Source of the DNA: Rhizopus arrhizus
Lineage: Eukaryota > Mucoromycota > Mucoromycetes > Mucorales > Rhizopodaceae
Assembly (NCBI GenBank): GCA_024220505.1
Contig: JAKZZE010000001.1
Span: 620,001-684,000, forward strand
DNA length: 64,000 bases
Direction: 5' to 3'
A program made the position numbers and the translations under genes. A model generated the notes under the pieces. The model saw only the letters and a program-made list of their open reading frames with translations, was not told the DNA's origin and did not search any database. Of the stretch, positions 12,063 to 22,886 are shown one piece after another; the first letter of the stretch is position 1; every line of letters begins with the position of its first letter.

Positions 12063-13402
12063 TTAAAAGTCTGGAAACAATTCTCGAAATGGGTCACCTT
12101 GTGGTTGTTCATTACTGGTTTCTTCAGAATATTTTTCAAAGTTACTAGTATCATATTCATTTGAATGTGCTGGTGTGATGGGTGCCTATGTAGACTGTTT
12201 TAACTAAAGTACGCAGATCAGATCATTTACCTTAACCGTCTTGTTCAATAATCCATGCCAATCTGTAGTACGAAACCATTTATGTCTCTTGATGTCATCA
12301 GCACCACCTTTCAAGTTCCCCAATCTACGAGTGATATCGATCACCAATAACTTTTTCAACAAATCCTTTGCTGCATTTTCAAAGTAACCCGGATACTGTA
12401 CTTTTCCACCCAATATACGCTCATAGGTACCAAAATGATTATCATCATAAAAGGGAGGATGCCCGGCCATCATTTCAAATATCAAAATACCCAATGACCA
12501 CCAATCGACCGATTTACTGTGACCTTTACTTTGAATGATTTCAGGTGCTAAATATTCTGGTGTTCCACAGAGGGTCCATGTCCTGTCCTGTACTTTCTTT
12601 GCAAATCCAAAATCAGCAATTTTAATGTATCCACGACTGTCCAAGAGGATGTTTTCTGGTTTTAAATCTCGATAGATAATATCTTTTGAATGTAGGTATT
12701 CTAATGCCAATACAATCTCTGCAGCGTAAAAGCGAGCTGTATCACCCGTGAATCTTCCTGCTTTTCTAAGATGTCTAAATAATTCTCCACCAATAACATA
12801 TTCTTGAACCATGTATAAATTCATTTGGTTTTGGAATGTACAATATCTAACATTATGTTATTATATGAATCATCTAATCTTTAAACTTACAATTGTACAA
12901 TGAATGGAAAATTTATTTGAGAAAGCACTTGTCTTTCTGAATTGATATGTTCCACCTGCTTTAACTTGACTATTTCTGACTTCTTCAATACTTTGATTGC
13001 ATAATATTTTTTAATCTTCCTTTCTTTAGCTAGATAGACTCTACCAAATGTTCCGGTTCCTTATAAGAGTAAGTAAGGGTTGTGTGTTAAATTAAGTCAT
13101 TTACCAAGTGTCTCTATCAATTCATAATCATTTATATCTGTAGTTGGATTTGGATCAAATAAAGGAGCTTGGTTTTGTATTTGCAACAATTGTTCTTGAT
13201 GTGCTATCCATCTTTCGGATTCTGCTGATGATTTTACAGTTGTTATGTCACTCAAGTCATCCTTTTTTGACCACAGACCTTGAATAGTTATTGTTGGGCT
13301 AAAAGTGATTGAGGCTGGAGATTCCTTTTGTTCAACAAGTTCTTCACCTCGTCTTAAAAAGAGTGAAATAAAGCTGGATATTAATTTTAAAGGCATAAAC
13401 AA
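12063..13402 (-). CDS. cAMP-dependent protein kinase catalytic subunit (AGC family)
   Basis: Four exons give a protein of roughly 400 residues. The N-terminal 95 residues are variable and lack domains. The kinase core then starts with the [18 protein letters not shown] glycine loop. The VAIK-type lysine lies in YYAIKVLKK and the catalytic loop is [15 protein letters not shown] is followed by the activation segment [16 protein letters not shown], with the phospho-threonine in TWTLCGT. The C-terminal AGC tail ends in the hydrophobic FPDF motif, as expected for PKA-C. It is the effector of cAMP signalling and would pair with a regulatory subunit. The start at 13402 is uncertain: the first 17 residues are hydrophobic, and an upstream non-coding exon or another start is possible. 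The transposon-rich stretch begins about 1 kb upstream. Confidence 0.92.
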
Positions 13403-14513
13403 AGCTTTCCTTTTTCTATCTTTGTCTATTATGTTTTGTATAAAAGTAAACCTTTTTTAAAAAATAAAAAAGCCAGGAAATATATTAAAAAAGAAAGAAA
13501 CGATAAAATTTAAAGCAGCCATTTTTTATAAAATGTCGGTGTTTTAAATTATTTGAACAGATTAAAAAAGCATATGAAAGAGCTTGCTTTATTATAGACT
13601 TTCACTTTATATGAATCAAGTAAAGTAATTTTTAGGCTTGATTTTCTTTTTCTAGTTAATTTTCTCGTATTAAGGTAAGGAATAGAATCTGCATTATTTT
13701 GTAATAGAGTGGATATGATTCTAAATATTGGATATCTCTATTCCTATGACAAAGGTCATTAATAGCAAAGATCATCTTGTACTTTTCATCCTTCTGTCTT
13801 CTCTAAGCTTTCTCACTTTTATAGCCTTTTTATTTAATATCTCTACGATTTTCAATGAAACACACGCGTCCTTGATTTCACGGCAAATAAAAAAACACAC
13901 ACTTTCATTGATTCGTAATTAATCTCTTGTGAAACAGCCACAAGTACCTTTTTTTTGCCCAATAATTGTATTGAATAACCATCTTAAACATGTTGACTAA
14001 AGATTGTTTTTCAGTTTGGCAAAAGGAACCTTTATATATTTCCTTCTCGCACACACAATGAATGTTATTTGAAATTTGCCCAACGCATCATCCATTTCAA
14101 GCATCTGAAACACATATCATGTCTCGATCACCCCACGAGGACAATATATATGCTTCTTTGTTTGTGTCGTGGACAATGTGATCTTTTTACAGTGGCTTAC
14201 ATCACTTTAGGCCTTTTACTTTTCTTTTCGCCTTCAGGAGACAAATACTCCTCATTCATCTTTTAACAAGATATCAATAATTTAAAACTAAAATGACTCT
14301 GTTTCATTTTTATTGTATGAGCTAGTGAAAAATATAGCATTCAATTCCTTTTGTAAATGATTGGTACAATAATCAAGAACTTTATTGGATGAGTTTACCC
14401 TAAATTATTGAAATGATTTCTTGAGAGAAACAAGCTTAATGCATTGATCACATAAATTTAAAGGACCGAAAAGAAAGAAGAGGATGTCTTTAAGTACCTC
14501 TCCTTTTTTTTGG
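13403..14513. other. Intergenic upstream of the kinase gene
   Basis: About 1.1 kb of A+T-rich sequence with no supported gene. An open frame at 13728-13922 (plus strand) would encode one hydrophobic helix and has no other support. The stretch likely carries the kinase promoter and ends at the edge of the duplicated segment. Confidence 0.35.
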
Positions 14514-15318
14514 GCTGCCACAGAGAGATTAAACTGTACGTCTTTGGTTTTATCTATTAGGATACGAGTTAGGGGAGATGGCATGGCCATAGATTCTAAT
14601 CAAGCTTTATGCCGTTCAATATTTCGAGATTGCTTTTGTACTTTTCAAAAGATTTGTTTAATAATCTAAGAGCAACGTTTCTATAAGCTTCTTGTGATTT
14701 CAGATTGTTGTTACCAGCTAAATCAGTCACTGCTTCTTCTTCATTGAGGCCGTTTGAGGAATTAGCTTTTCTGGCAGAGTAAGGAATCTACTTATACTTG
14801 AAACAAGAAAGATATACTTGTATAATTCAACTTGATCAGGGCATAAACAACCAGCAAGATAGTTATTATGACAAGCAACAGTTTAACTGAGAGTAAAATC
14901 AGAAAAGGATTCACACCTAAATGACTATTCCAAAGGAGTACTTAAATAAACCAACTTACATCATCTGTGTTTTCAGTGATCATATAAACTGGTTTGCCCA
15001 TATTAATACCATCCGCTCTTTCTTTTCTTGATAAAAAGATTCCTTTTTGCACTAAATCGAGTACATGCAGCATCTTGTCGATGATCGATAATACAACTTG
15101 TGAGAGAATATAGACCATTCTATCCACACAAGTATTTATGATGCGAACAAAATAACACGAGTTTAACTGGTTATGATATGATTCAGTATATTTATTGTTA
15201 AAAAAAAAAAAACGCACCTTTTCTCCAAGGATGATCCCATAATTATTTTTTGTTCATATTAATAACTAAACTCTTTCTTGGAGCTCATTTCAAAAGAGTC
15301 AGAAATGACAGCATAATC
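14514..15318. repeat. 805-bp dispersed duplication, copy 1
   Basis: It is nearly identical to 41088-41892 in the same orientation. Similarity starts at GCTGCCACAGAGAG and stops at GACAGCATAATC in both copies, with unrelated flanks. Differences are scattered substitutions and small indels (for example AAAAGATT against AAAAGAAGATT). On the minus strand both copies keep the same spliced-looking open stretch, including IINTCVDRMVYILSQVVLS and LVQKGIFLSRKERADGINM, with GT-AG-like borders. I do not recognise the protein. No inverted terminal repeat is evident. The right edge of this copy falls exactly where an adjacent transposase reading frame is cut. Confidence 0.85.
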
Positions 15319-15580
15319 CTTCTATTTGAAGAAAAAGACGTTTTTGAGCACTAGTATATACATTGTAATGCTTTTCCAAAGCGCCTCCTGATACTTTATC
15401 AGCCAATTCTCTCATTTTTTGGTTTAACATTTTGTCATTTGGGTCAAACTCAGGCACTTGAGATTCGCGATATTTACTGAAATTAATCAAGGACTGTAAA
15501 CTGTAAATATCAGCGCCTTCTTCCCACTCCATAGCACCAGATTTCACTTTCATCAACGACCCTGCCTTGTCCATCCTCAT
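15299..15580 (-). pseudogene. N-terminal fragment of a mucoralean-type DDE transposase
   Basis: The minus-strand frame from the ATG at 15580 includes MEWEEGADIYSLQSL, MRELADKVSGGALEKHYN and VYTSAQKRLFL. This resembles the N-terminal, pre-helix-turn-helix part of IS630/Tc1-like transposases common in mucoralean genomes, where a VYT...KRLFL segment precedes the DNA-binding helices. The similarity ends at about 15318, where the 805-bp duplicated segment begins, and a stop follows at 15299. The rest of the enzyme is missing. It is a broken copy. The family assignment comes from recall of the pattern and not from a search. Confidence 0.55.
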
Positions 15581-15740
15581 AGAAAAAAACAAGGGCTCAT
15601 TTCGAATCGATAAAAATCGCCAATTGAAAAAGAAAAACCGCAAATTGGAGAACAGAAAAACTGTGAGTTGGAAAATTAAAAACAGATAAAATGAAATATA
15701 AAACCGCGAATTGATATCGAGGGCACTGTAATGCAATTAA

Positions 15741-17499
15741 AGAAGAATATTTATATAAAAAAAAGTTAAAATTACACATAAGAAAAACATATAAATCATA
15801 TATAAATCATATATACAATACACATATAAATAAATGAGTGTAAAGATGATAAAGGGATTAATGTGATGGTGATTCTTCACAAGAATAAAATGATGAGGTA
15901 TCAGATAATGAACTAATAGATGACAATGATTGTGTTAAAGGATATGATTTATAGGTAAATGAAGGGCTTCGATAATAATATAAAACATCTGTTGTCTCAT
16001 TTTTAGATGCTTCATTCGATTGACAAATGACTGAACAAAAAGCTGCATTCTATAATTCATGGTTAGTCTTTTGTTTGTTTAATAGAATGTATTACATTGT
16101 CAAGCCTCTTTTCGCAATACAAACAATAGTTTATTTCCATGTCGAGAAAGAAGGAAAAGAAGAAGGAGGGAAAAGAAAGAGAAAATATAAAAAAGGGGAA
16201 GCAAGAAATTATAGGAAATTATGTAAAGGAGGTGGGATAAGTCACAAGAAAAGAGAACATATAAAGCTAACCAAGTGAGTTAAATATAATTTCTATAATT
16301 GGTAAACTATGAAATGTATGTATGATTGACTGATGCAACGTCATAGCTCAAAAAAAAAAATCGTGTTGTCTCCTTAAAAGTAGTTTATAATAAGAAAAAG
16401 GATACGCGTCTTTCTCTACAAGTTGAATAGCATCGATCTACAACCCTTTCTATTTTTCATCTAAACGCGTCTAAAATGAGGCATTTTTGAACATTTTTAA
16501 AAGAAAAACAAGAAAAATATACTCTGAAGTACATTACAATTTCATTTTTTCTCTACTTGTTAAAGCATGCTTTGTTTTATTTGCATCATCTTCTTTCTTT
16601 CACTCATCATGAAAAGCACAAACCAGAAAACAATAAAAAGTACACTCAGGGCAACAAGAATATCTTCAAATCACCAATGTTAACTTTTTATAAGAGCAAA
16701 GAGTACATTGAACGTAAATAGCTAATCTGTAAAAACTATATTCTCCTTAATGAATGATTTCTATGTAATAACTTTAATGCACAGAATAGTTTTTTTTTTT
16801 TTTTGTATGAGGATTTTATTCGGATGCGGCATTTTTAGCTGGTCATCATAAGAAACATTTTTAACAGGACTTAAACCCATGAACAAACAAACAGAAAACG
16901 ACTATGGAGATTGGAACTAGTGCTGCCAGATGAGAGACTAATCCCATCAGAAAGAACAGACTAATTATACATAAACAGCATACTTTATAGCCACCTCAAA
17001 AAGTTAAGTCGTAGTTTTAGAAAATTGATGTCGTCCAAAAATCGCTGGGTTCAAAAATGAAGTCGTATGCTCAATACTGCACGAATTAGACCAGCTGCAT
17101 CATGACAAACTGATCTCTACTAAGCACCCACATGGTCAGAAGCTTCTTATATGGCCAATCCAATTCCTCAAAATTCCCTTTGGTGACTTCACTCACTTCT
17201 TTCCCTTTTATATTTTTTTAGTCTTGATCCCAAAGGGGGTCTTAACGTTAACTTCCTAATAGATTGACCTGGTTCAAGCGGACATTTATGTTATTTCATT
17301 TTTATGCGCTCAATTGGACCTTGAAAGATCATGTTTAAACAAAAATGAGGTTGTGGTCAATTTGATGGACTTTGTTTATTTTTTTACTTGTCCATTATCC
17401 ATTACCATATAAGATTCTTGGTATTTTATTTTTGTATAAACGAAGTGGTAGTTTCTTGATTTTTTTTTTCGTGTTTATAGTTTCTTTTATAGACATTCA
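15741..17499. other. Transposon-rich intergenic stretch without intact genes
   Basis: No intact gene is seen. Small open frames (for example 16027-16278, lysine-rich) have no supporting motif. The right end leads into the decayed transposase at 17.5 kb. No convincing inverted terminal repeats could be paired with the sequence after 18811. Confidence 0.35.
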
Positions 17500-18811
17500 A
17501 AATGAGTATGCAATTATTTTCATGAATATGGACAAGAGCATGCTGTTGATCAGCACAGGGTTGAGACCATGGATCTTGTTGTTGACAAGAAGCTGTTTAC
17601 CATCGAAACAGTAAGTTCTCGTGCTCAATGTCTAAAAGAATAAACCTCCAGAAAGACCTTTTAATCCTGTAATATATCCAATTGCATAATAAATGGGTTA
17701 TGAAGATGTTGATATAGAGCTATGCAATAAGTGACGCTATACAACTTACCCTGATGATGAGAAAACTAGATTTTTTCACCTATTTCTTTAGTAAAAGCCT
17801 AAGGGCCTCTGTTGCTACGAGACAATTAGGCATTCATATTTGTGCAGCCTAGAGGTGGGTCAAACGTTATTACAAAGATTCGGTATCGTACTCTTGGGGA
17901 GGAGTATAAATATTTTTTTAACTTATATTGACGAGAATCCTTCTGCTGTTTTGACTAAAGCGGTAGAAAACCTAACACAAAACTTCGTAGATCAGTATCT
18001 TTTGTAGTACTTTTATAACTTCATGACAAATCAATATAATCCATTCACTAAACAGGCGCAACTCCATCCTGTTGAAAGGAACTAGTGAGAAAAGATTTAG
18101 TAAAGATACGGATGCGTCCAAAAATGACAGTAAACTGACTTGGATCCTACAATAAATTGTGTCTTTCTTGGTGAAGTTGCCTTTCATATTAATTTGAAAC
18201 AAAGCATAGTTTGATCAAAGAAGGGAACCCCTACAATAGTTACAGTGCCTACAACTAAAGCAAGCACAACATCAATTTTAGGTGCAATATCTGCCACTGA
18301 TTTAATTGATGTTAGTTTGAGAGTTTCAAAGCGTATCAAAGAAAGAAAGCTCGGGTGTGCGACTAATGCCTATAGCACGGGAACAGTGACAGAACATTAT
18401 CTGAGCTTTTTGAAAGCTACTCTTGACGAAATGGGCAAGTATCCAGAAATGAAGGGGTATTATTTTGTCATGAATTATGCTTCTATTCAAAGCTCAACTG
18501 ATATAGGAAAGTGTATCTACTCTCGAGAATATCCGTATGCATATCTTCCTCTGTATTCTCCTGAACCAAATCCAATTGAGCAACTCTGGTCAGTTGTCAA
18601 GAGTAAAGCTAAACGAAATAAGTTCCTGGAAAAAGAATCGCTAATGACTGAAATTGATGAGGCTTGCGATAGTTTACATTTAAGTGTTTTCAAAGACTTT
18701 GCTTCTCATTCTGCTAAATGGTTTAGTAAGTACTTCAACAAAGAAGGGTTACGGAGTCTTTCTCCAACTTCAGGATACCAAATTTTGGCAAATAATAATA
18801 ATAATAAATAA
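17500..18811 (+). pseudogene. Decayed DDE (IS630/Tc1-like) transposase
   Basis: Pieces in several frames follow the order of a mucoralean DDE transposase. HAVDQHRVETMDLVVDKKLF lies near 17.54 kb. RYTTYPDDEKTRFFHLF is near 17.73. A helix-turn-helix-like SVATRQLGIHICAA, a stop, then RWVKRYYKD is near 17.82. YIDENPSAVLTKAVENLTQN is near 17.92. The C-terminal open frame 18245-18811 contains TSILGAISATDLIDVSLRV and YSPEPNPIEQLWSVVKSKAK, the segment with the third acidic residue. Two catalytic aspartates appear lost: the first site reads VFLGEVAFH where VFLDES is expected, and the second reads FVMNYASIQ where a MDNA-type motif is expected. With internal stops and frameshifts, this copy cannot encode an active enzyme. 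Confidence 0.8.
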
Positions 18812-19225
18812 ATTTTAACGATAAAGTAGCTTTTTTTTTAATCTGCAACCGTTCACATACTCTATTGATAACTTTCTATCATATTCATTCCAGTGCTGAT
18901 ACAATAACGCATGCACTATTTCTCATAAACATTGATCTTCTGCTTTAATCCTGAAGTATCCACAATAATCATTCAAGCAAACACATATGCACAAATTTGG
19001 TTTGATATTGATTGCTTATTGGCCACTTTTTATTGAAAGACTTGTACATAAAACAAACACTCTTTATTATCTCAATCATAACAAATAATGAACTGCGGTT
19101 GCTCTTACTGCGGTTGCTTTTACTGCGGGTTTTTCTTTTTGTGTTTGCTTGAATCGGTATTTAAACCAACCCGTTTGACTATAAAAGCAAAGTAAGAAAA
19201 AAAGTACTTTATTTTCTATTCAACC
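18812..19225. promoter_or_regulatory. Upstream region of the NGL-like gene with a short tandem repeat
   Basis: At about 19091-19130 an approximately 15-bp unit, ACTGCGGTTGCTTTT, occurs in two to three imperfect copies within 140 bp of the start codon. It could be a set of protein-binding sites in the promoter. The rest is A+T rich and lacks a gene. Confidence 0.4.
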
Positions 19226-20643
19226 ATGTCAGTCAAACCACCGCCAAAAGGAAAACCAATCGATATTGAAGAGCTAAGGCGACTAAAGCAAGCAAAAAAG
19301 GAGATGAAAAAAGCACTTAATAAAAACGCGCCCCCGCCTCCACCACCTCCAAAAGTTTTACAGCGTCAGCTTAAAGAGATTTCAACCGTGGACACTGGAA
19401 GAGATCAAGTGCGAATTATGAGTTTTAATGTAAATTAAAGAATTGATCCCAAAAAAGAAAGTAAAGTAAAAACCGAATGTGACATTTATAGATTCTGGCA
19501 CAATCACTTATTAAACGAGAACTGTTTCCAGATTCCGGTGATATTCTAAAATGGGTAACAGTGAAAAAGAAAAGGATAGATTTGAGTATTAAATGGTTAC
19601 AAGAAAACTAGAAGGAGCTTGATTGTGGAAGAGATTGGGTTATATGATGCGGATATTATGAGCTTACAAGAAGTGGATAACTTTGATTCATTCTTTAAAG
19701 AGAACTTGTTCAACTTGGGTTATGAAACAGTTTATTGTCACCATCCTTCTAAAAAACATGGTAACCATTCAATCTTTCTCCTTTGCTTTATTTCTCATCC
19801 TCGTATACTAGGCTGTACTATTTCATACAAAAAGGATAAATTCAATCAAGTGAAATACCAAACGATCGATTACAACACAGATACACTCTGCTCACCCTCT
19901 ATTATGACGAATAACATTGGTCAGATACTCGCGTTAGAGTATAAAGAAAACCCGTCTGTTGGTTTTGTGGTTGGAAATACACATATGTATTGGCGGCCTT
20001 CATGTAATTATGAAAGACTCAGACAGACAGCAATTTACGTAAAACATTTACTTGATCTGAAATCAGAATTATCGAGTCATGTCCGATGGATGCCATTACT
20101 TTTAGGAGGTAAACAAATGGATAAGAGTGATAACTTGGCTTTATTCAAATTCATGTAGATTTTAATACTACACCTGATGATCCTGTCTATAGTATCTTGA
20201 CTGAAAATAAACTGACCCCCGATCATCTCAAGGACTTGCGTGAATCACTTGAGGTGACAATCTCAAATAGATCAAACGACGACAAAAAAGAAGGAGTGGA
20301 GCCAGAGGACGAGGTGGCTTCTGTTCCTATTGACCCTCATTCGATCATTAGTGTAGAAGAATTAGTGTCCCTCTTTCAGCTTTGTAAAGACCCCTGGAAA
20401 AGTATTTACAGTCATACAAAAGAAATTCAAAAAGAGTATGGATTATTTGGTGAACCTAGTTTTACAAACTATACTGCGGTATTCAAGGGTACCTTGGATT
20501 ATTTATTTATTCAACGGAATATGGCTGTCAAAAGAATCTTAATGTTACCATCAGAAGAAGATTTAAAGCCATCACTTCCTAATAGAAATTTTGGTAGTGA
20601 CCATCTCTGTTTGGTTGCAGATGTGGAATTACTATTAGATTAA
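19226..20643 (+). CDS. CCR4/NGL-like exonuclease (endonuclease/exonuclease/phosphatase fold)
   Basis: Five exons assemble, and the last four introns fall within conserved motifs. The N-terminus has a lysine-rich helix and a run of seven prolines. The catalytic domain starts with IMSFN joined to ILAQSLIKRELFPD. It continues with LQEVDNFDSFFKENL (metal-binding Glu), VVGNTHMYW, and a DFNTTPDDPVYS motif rebuilt across an intron (LLLGG-DFN). It ends with NFGSDHLCLVADVELLLD (catalytic SDH). This is the order of motifs in CCR4-type deadenylases, and the short form without leucine-rich repeats fits the NGL/Angel group. The likely role is poly(A) shortening or RNA 3'-end trimming. The exact subgroup is not resolved. 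Confidence 0.88.
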
Positions 20644-21802
20644 ATAACAAGTGTCAATTTTTAATGCATTTTTTAATAGAATATGTTTGTTATATACAAT
20701 AAACTGAATGGGAAAGAAGTCCTTTTTTTTTGATTGAAAATAATAAAAAAGTCTTTGAGATCAAACGATTCAATCAGGATACCTTTTTATGTATTTCGTG
20801 TTGTTTTTTCAGCCAATAGGACAATCAGTGTACCATTAATAATTCCACTTTTTCTTGGCAGACTCAAACTGGATACATTGAATACAGTTGAATCGAACCA
20901 TGAAGCGAGGAAATGATGGATACACCGAGAGATACGATTATATCTTTCAATCATCCTGTCATTCATGTCAACCACAACAGGCTTCTTTATTTCTCTCAAC
21001 ACTCCTGCTACTATTCCAAGAAGTCAAGACAGCAGCAGTCGATTGAGCAGCCCGATCAAAAATAGACGGAAAGATTTCAGTTCAAACGAACAAGATGTTG
21101 GTATTCTAGAGAGATAGACATGATGAATAAGCATCCATGGCTGCTATTCATTATTTTTAACTTTCAACAGCCTCATGAAATAAATCAAAAAGACTGTTTC
21201 CTTCAATATCCTCGATGGTAAATCCCTTTTAACATTCAAAAACGTTTTAGAGCCCCCTACTCGACAGGACAACTCCAACAGACAGCAAAGGTCAGTGACT
21301 TATTTGGGGAAAGTTATCTTACAGCATCCAATCAAAAAGGTCGCCAACAGCACTTGTCCTGGTTAGATTATGAGGAACAATCGATGAATGCATTTGATTC
21401 ACTTTGATGTGTGAATCACTCTAGAGTTCTACTTAAACTGTACTTTACCAGGATCAAGCAAAGGAAATGGACCGACTTCTTGACTTGTGAGCACTTGACG
21501 AATAAAGAAGGTACCACAGTAGTCAAACCAGAATTATAGGATATTTTGAACCCTTGCTGATATTCAAATTGGTATTCTTGAATGATGGAATGAAAGGGGT
21601 TTAGATTTAGCTCAAAGACTTTGATAATAAATTCAATAGGTAATATGAGTTTGTTTTTTAAATAGGACTGTGTGTTGATATAACTCTGAGAGCCTGAAAA
21701 ACATTCAAGTGTAGGAGTATTGATGTTGAGCAGTAAATTTTATTTTATATAAAATGGAAAAAAAAAAGAAAGGGGAATCGTGTTTTTTTTTTTTTGTTAT
21801 TA
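20644..21802. other. Unresolved gene-like remains between two convergent genes
   Basis: Both strands show protein-like stretches bounded by GT-AG signals, but no clean gene could be built. On the minus strand, 21716-21408 stays open for about 100 codons (including NINTPTLECFSGSQSYIN), and 21002-20787 is open for 71 codons (GIINGTLIVLLAEKTTRN). Joining these needs at least one frameshift. On the plus strand, a serine-rich exon near 20966-21092 (TPATIPRSQDSSSRLSSP) and another ending near 21405 (LSWLDYEEQSMNAFDSL) are possible. I recognise no family. It may be a pseudogene or a fast-evolving gene. Confidence 0.3.
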
Positions 21803-22886
21803 TTATTCATCATAAGGACCATTTAAAGGTGTTGAAGATCTTGCGCTATAATTAAATTGCTTGAGTTGTTTCACACCACCTTGAAGAGATAAGTTTTCAG
21901 GACCAATCAATGATTGATGTACGTGTTCAATTGATTTGAAATATTTAACAGTCTATAATACAGTTAATAAGATCAATAAGCAAAGAATTCAATCTTACCT
22001 TCACATGAAGTTCCAATGTAGCATCTTCATCGCACACAATAAGACCCTTGGGATGCATTTGAATAGCTGAAACAGTCCACATATGATTCACACCACCTTC
22101 GATACAATTGGCTAATGCAATGGCCTTTTGTTGTGTCAATAAAAGTACTTGTATTTATTTTATTTACCTTGTGTGCACCAGTGATGATAACAAGAACTTC
22201 TCTAGCATCCATCACAGTACTATAGACAATCATTAGCTTATATCATCAAATAAAGCAACATTATTTACGCAACACCAACAGTCAAAGCCAACTTGGGTAC
22301 TTTGGAGACATCACCATCAAAGAAACGAGCATTAGCAATGATAGTTTCATAGGCCAAAGTCTTTACACGAGTACGAGAGGTGAGTGAAGAACCGGGTTCG
22401 TTGAACGCAATGTGACCATCAGGACCAATACCACCCAAAAAGAGTTCAATACCACCCACACGAGCAATATCTGCTTCAAATTTCTTGCATTCTTCATCTA
22501 AATCAGGAGCATTACCATCCAAGATGTGTACATTGTCTGGATGGATATCAACATGCATAAAGAGATGCTTCCACATGAAGGAATGATAGGATTCAGGATG
22601 ATCACGAGGTAAGCCAACGTATTCATCCATATTGAATGTGACAACATGCTTGAAACTGATTTCTCCAGACTTGTAAATCTCCACCAACTTTTTGTATACA
22701 CCAACAGGAGATGAGCCAGTAGGAAGACCCAATACGAATGGACGTGATTCTGAAGGCTTAAATTGATTGATGCGTTCCTTGACATAGTTTGCTATTTAAA
22801 GTGAGTAAATGAGTAAGACATGATCACAAATACTTACCAACATAACTTGTTACTTCTTCATAATCATCACGTACAATTAATCTCAT
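21803..22886 (-). CDS. Glucosamine-6-phosphate deaminase
   Basis: About five exons encode a full-length NagB-type enzyme of about 275 residues. The start [17 protein letters not shown] matches the family N-terminus. The motifs are [12 protein letters not shown] (phosphate loop), [20 protein letters not shown] with the catalytic acid, [19 protein letters not shown] (the proton-transfer His region), and [13 protein letters not shown]. The C-terminal exon ends with [12 protein letters not shown]. The enzyme converts glucosamine-6-phosphate to fructose-6-phosphate and ammonia. It is the last step of N-acetylglucosamine use, relevant to chitin turnover in a fungus with chitin/chitosan walls. No other GlcNAc pathway gene lies beside it. 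All catalytic motifs are present, so it should be active. Confidence 0.94.

Noticed and set aside
13728..13922. Possible small membrane peptide
   Set aside because: A single hydrophobic stretch in A+T-rich DNA, with no family, no splice context and no conserved motif.
14942..15217. Resemblance of the duplicated segment to the N-terminal part of Spo11
   Set aside because: Only a weak hydrophobic pattern (LDLVQKGIFLS) matches, and the downstream metal-binding domain is absent.
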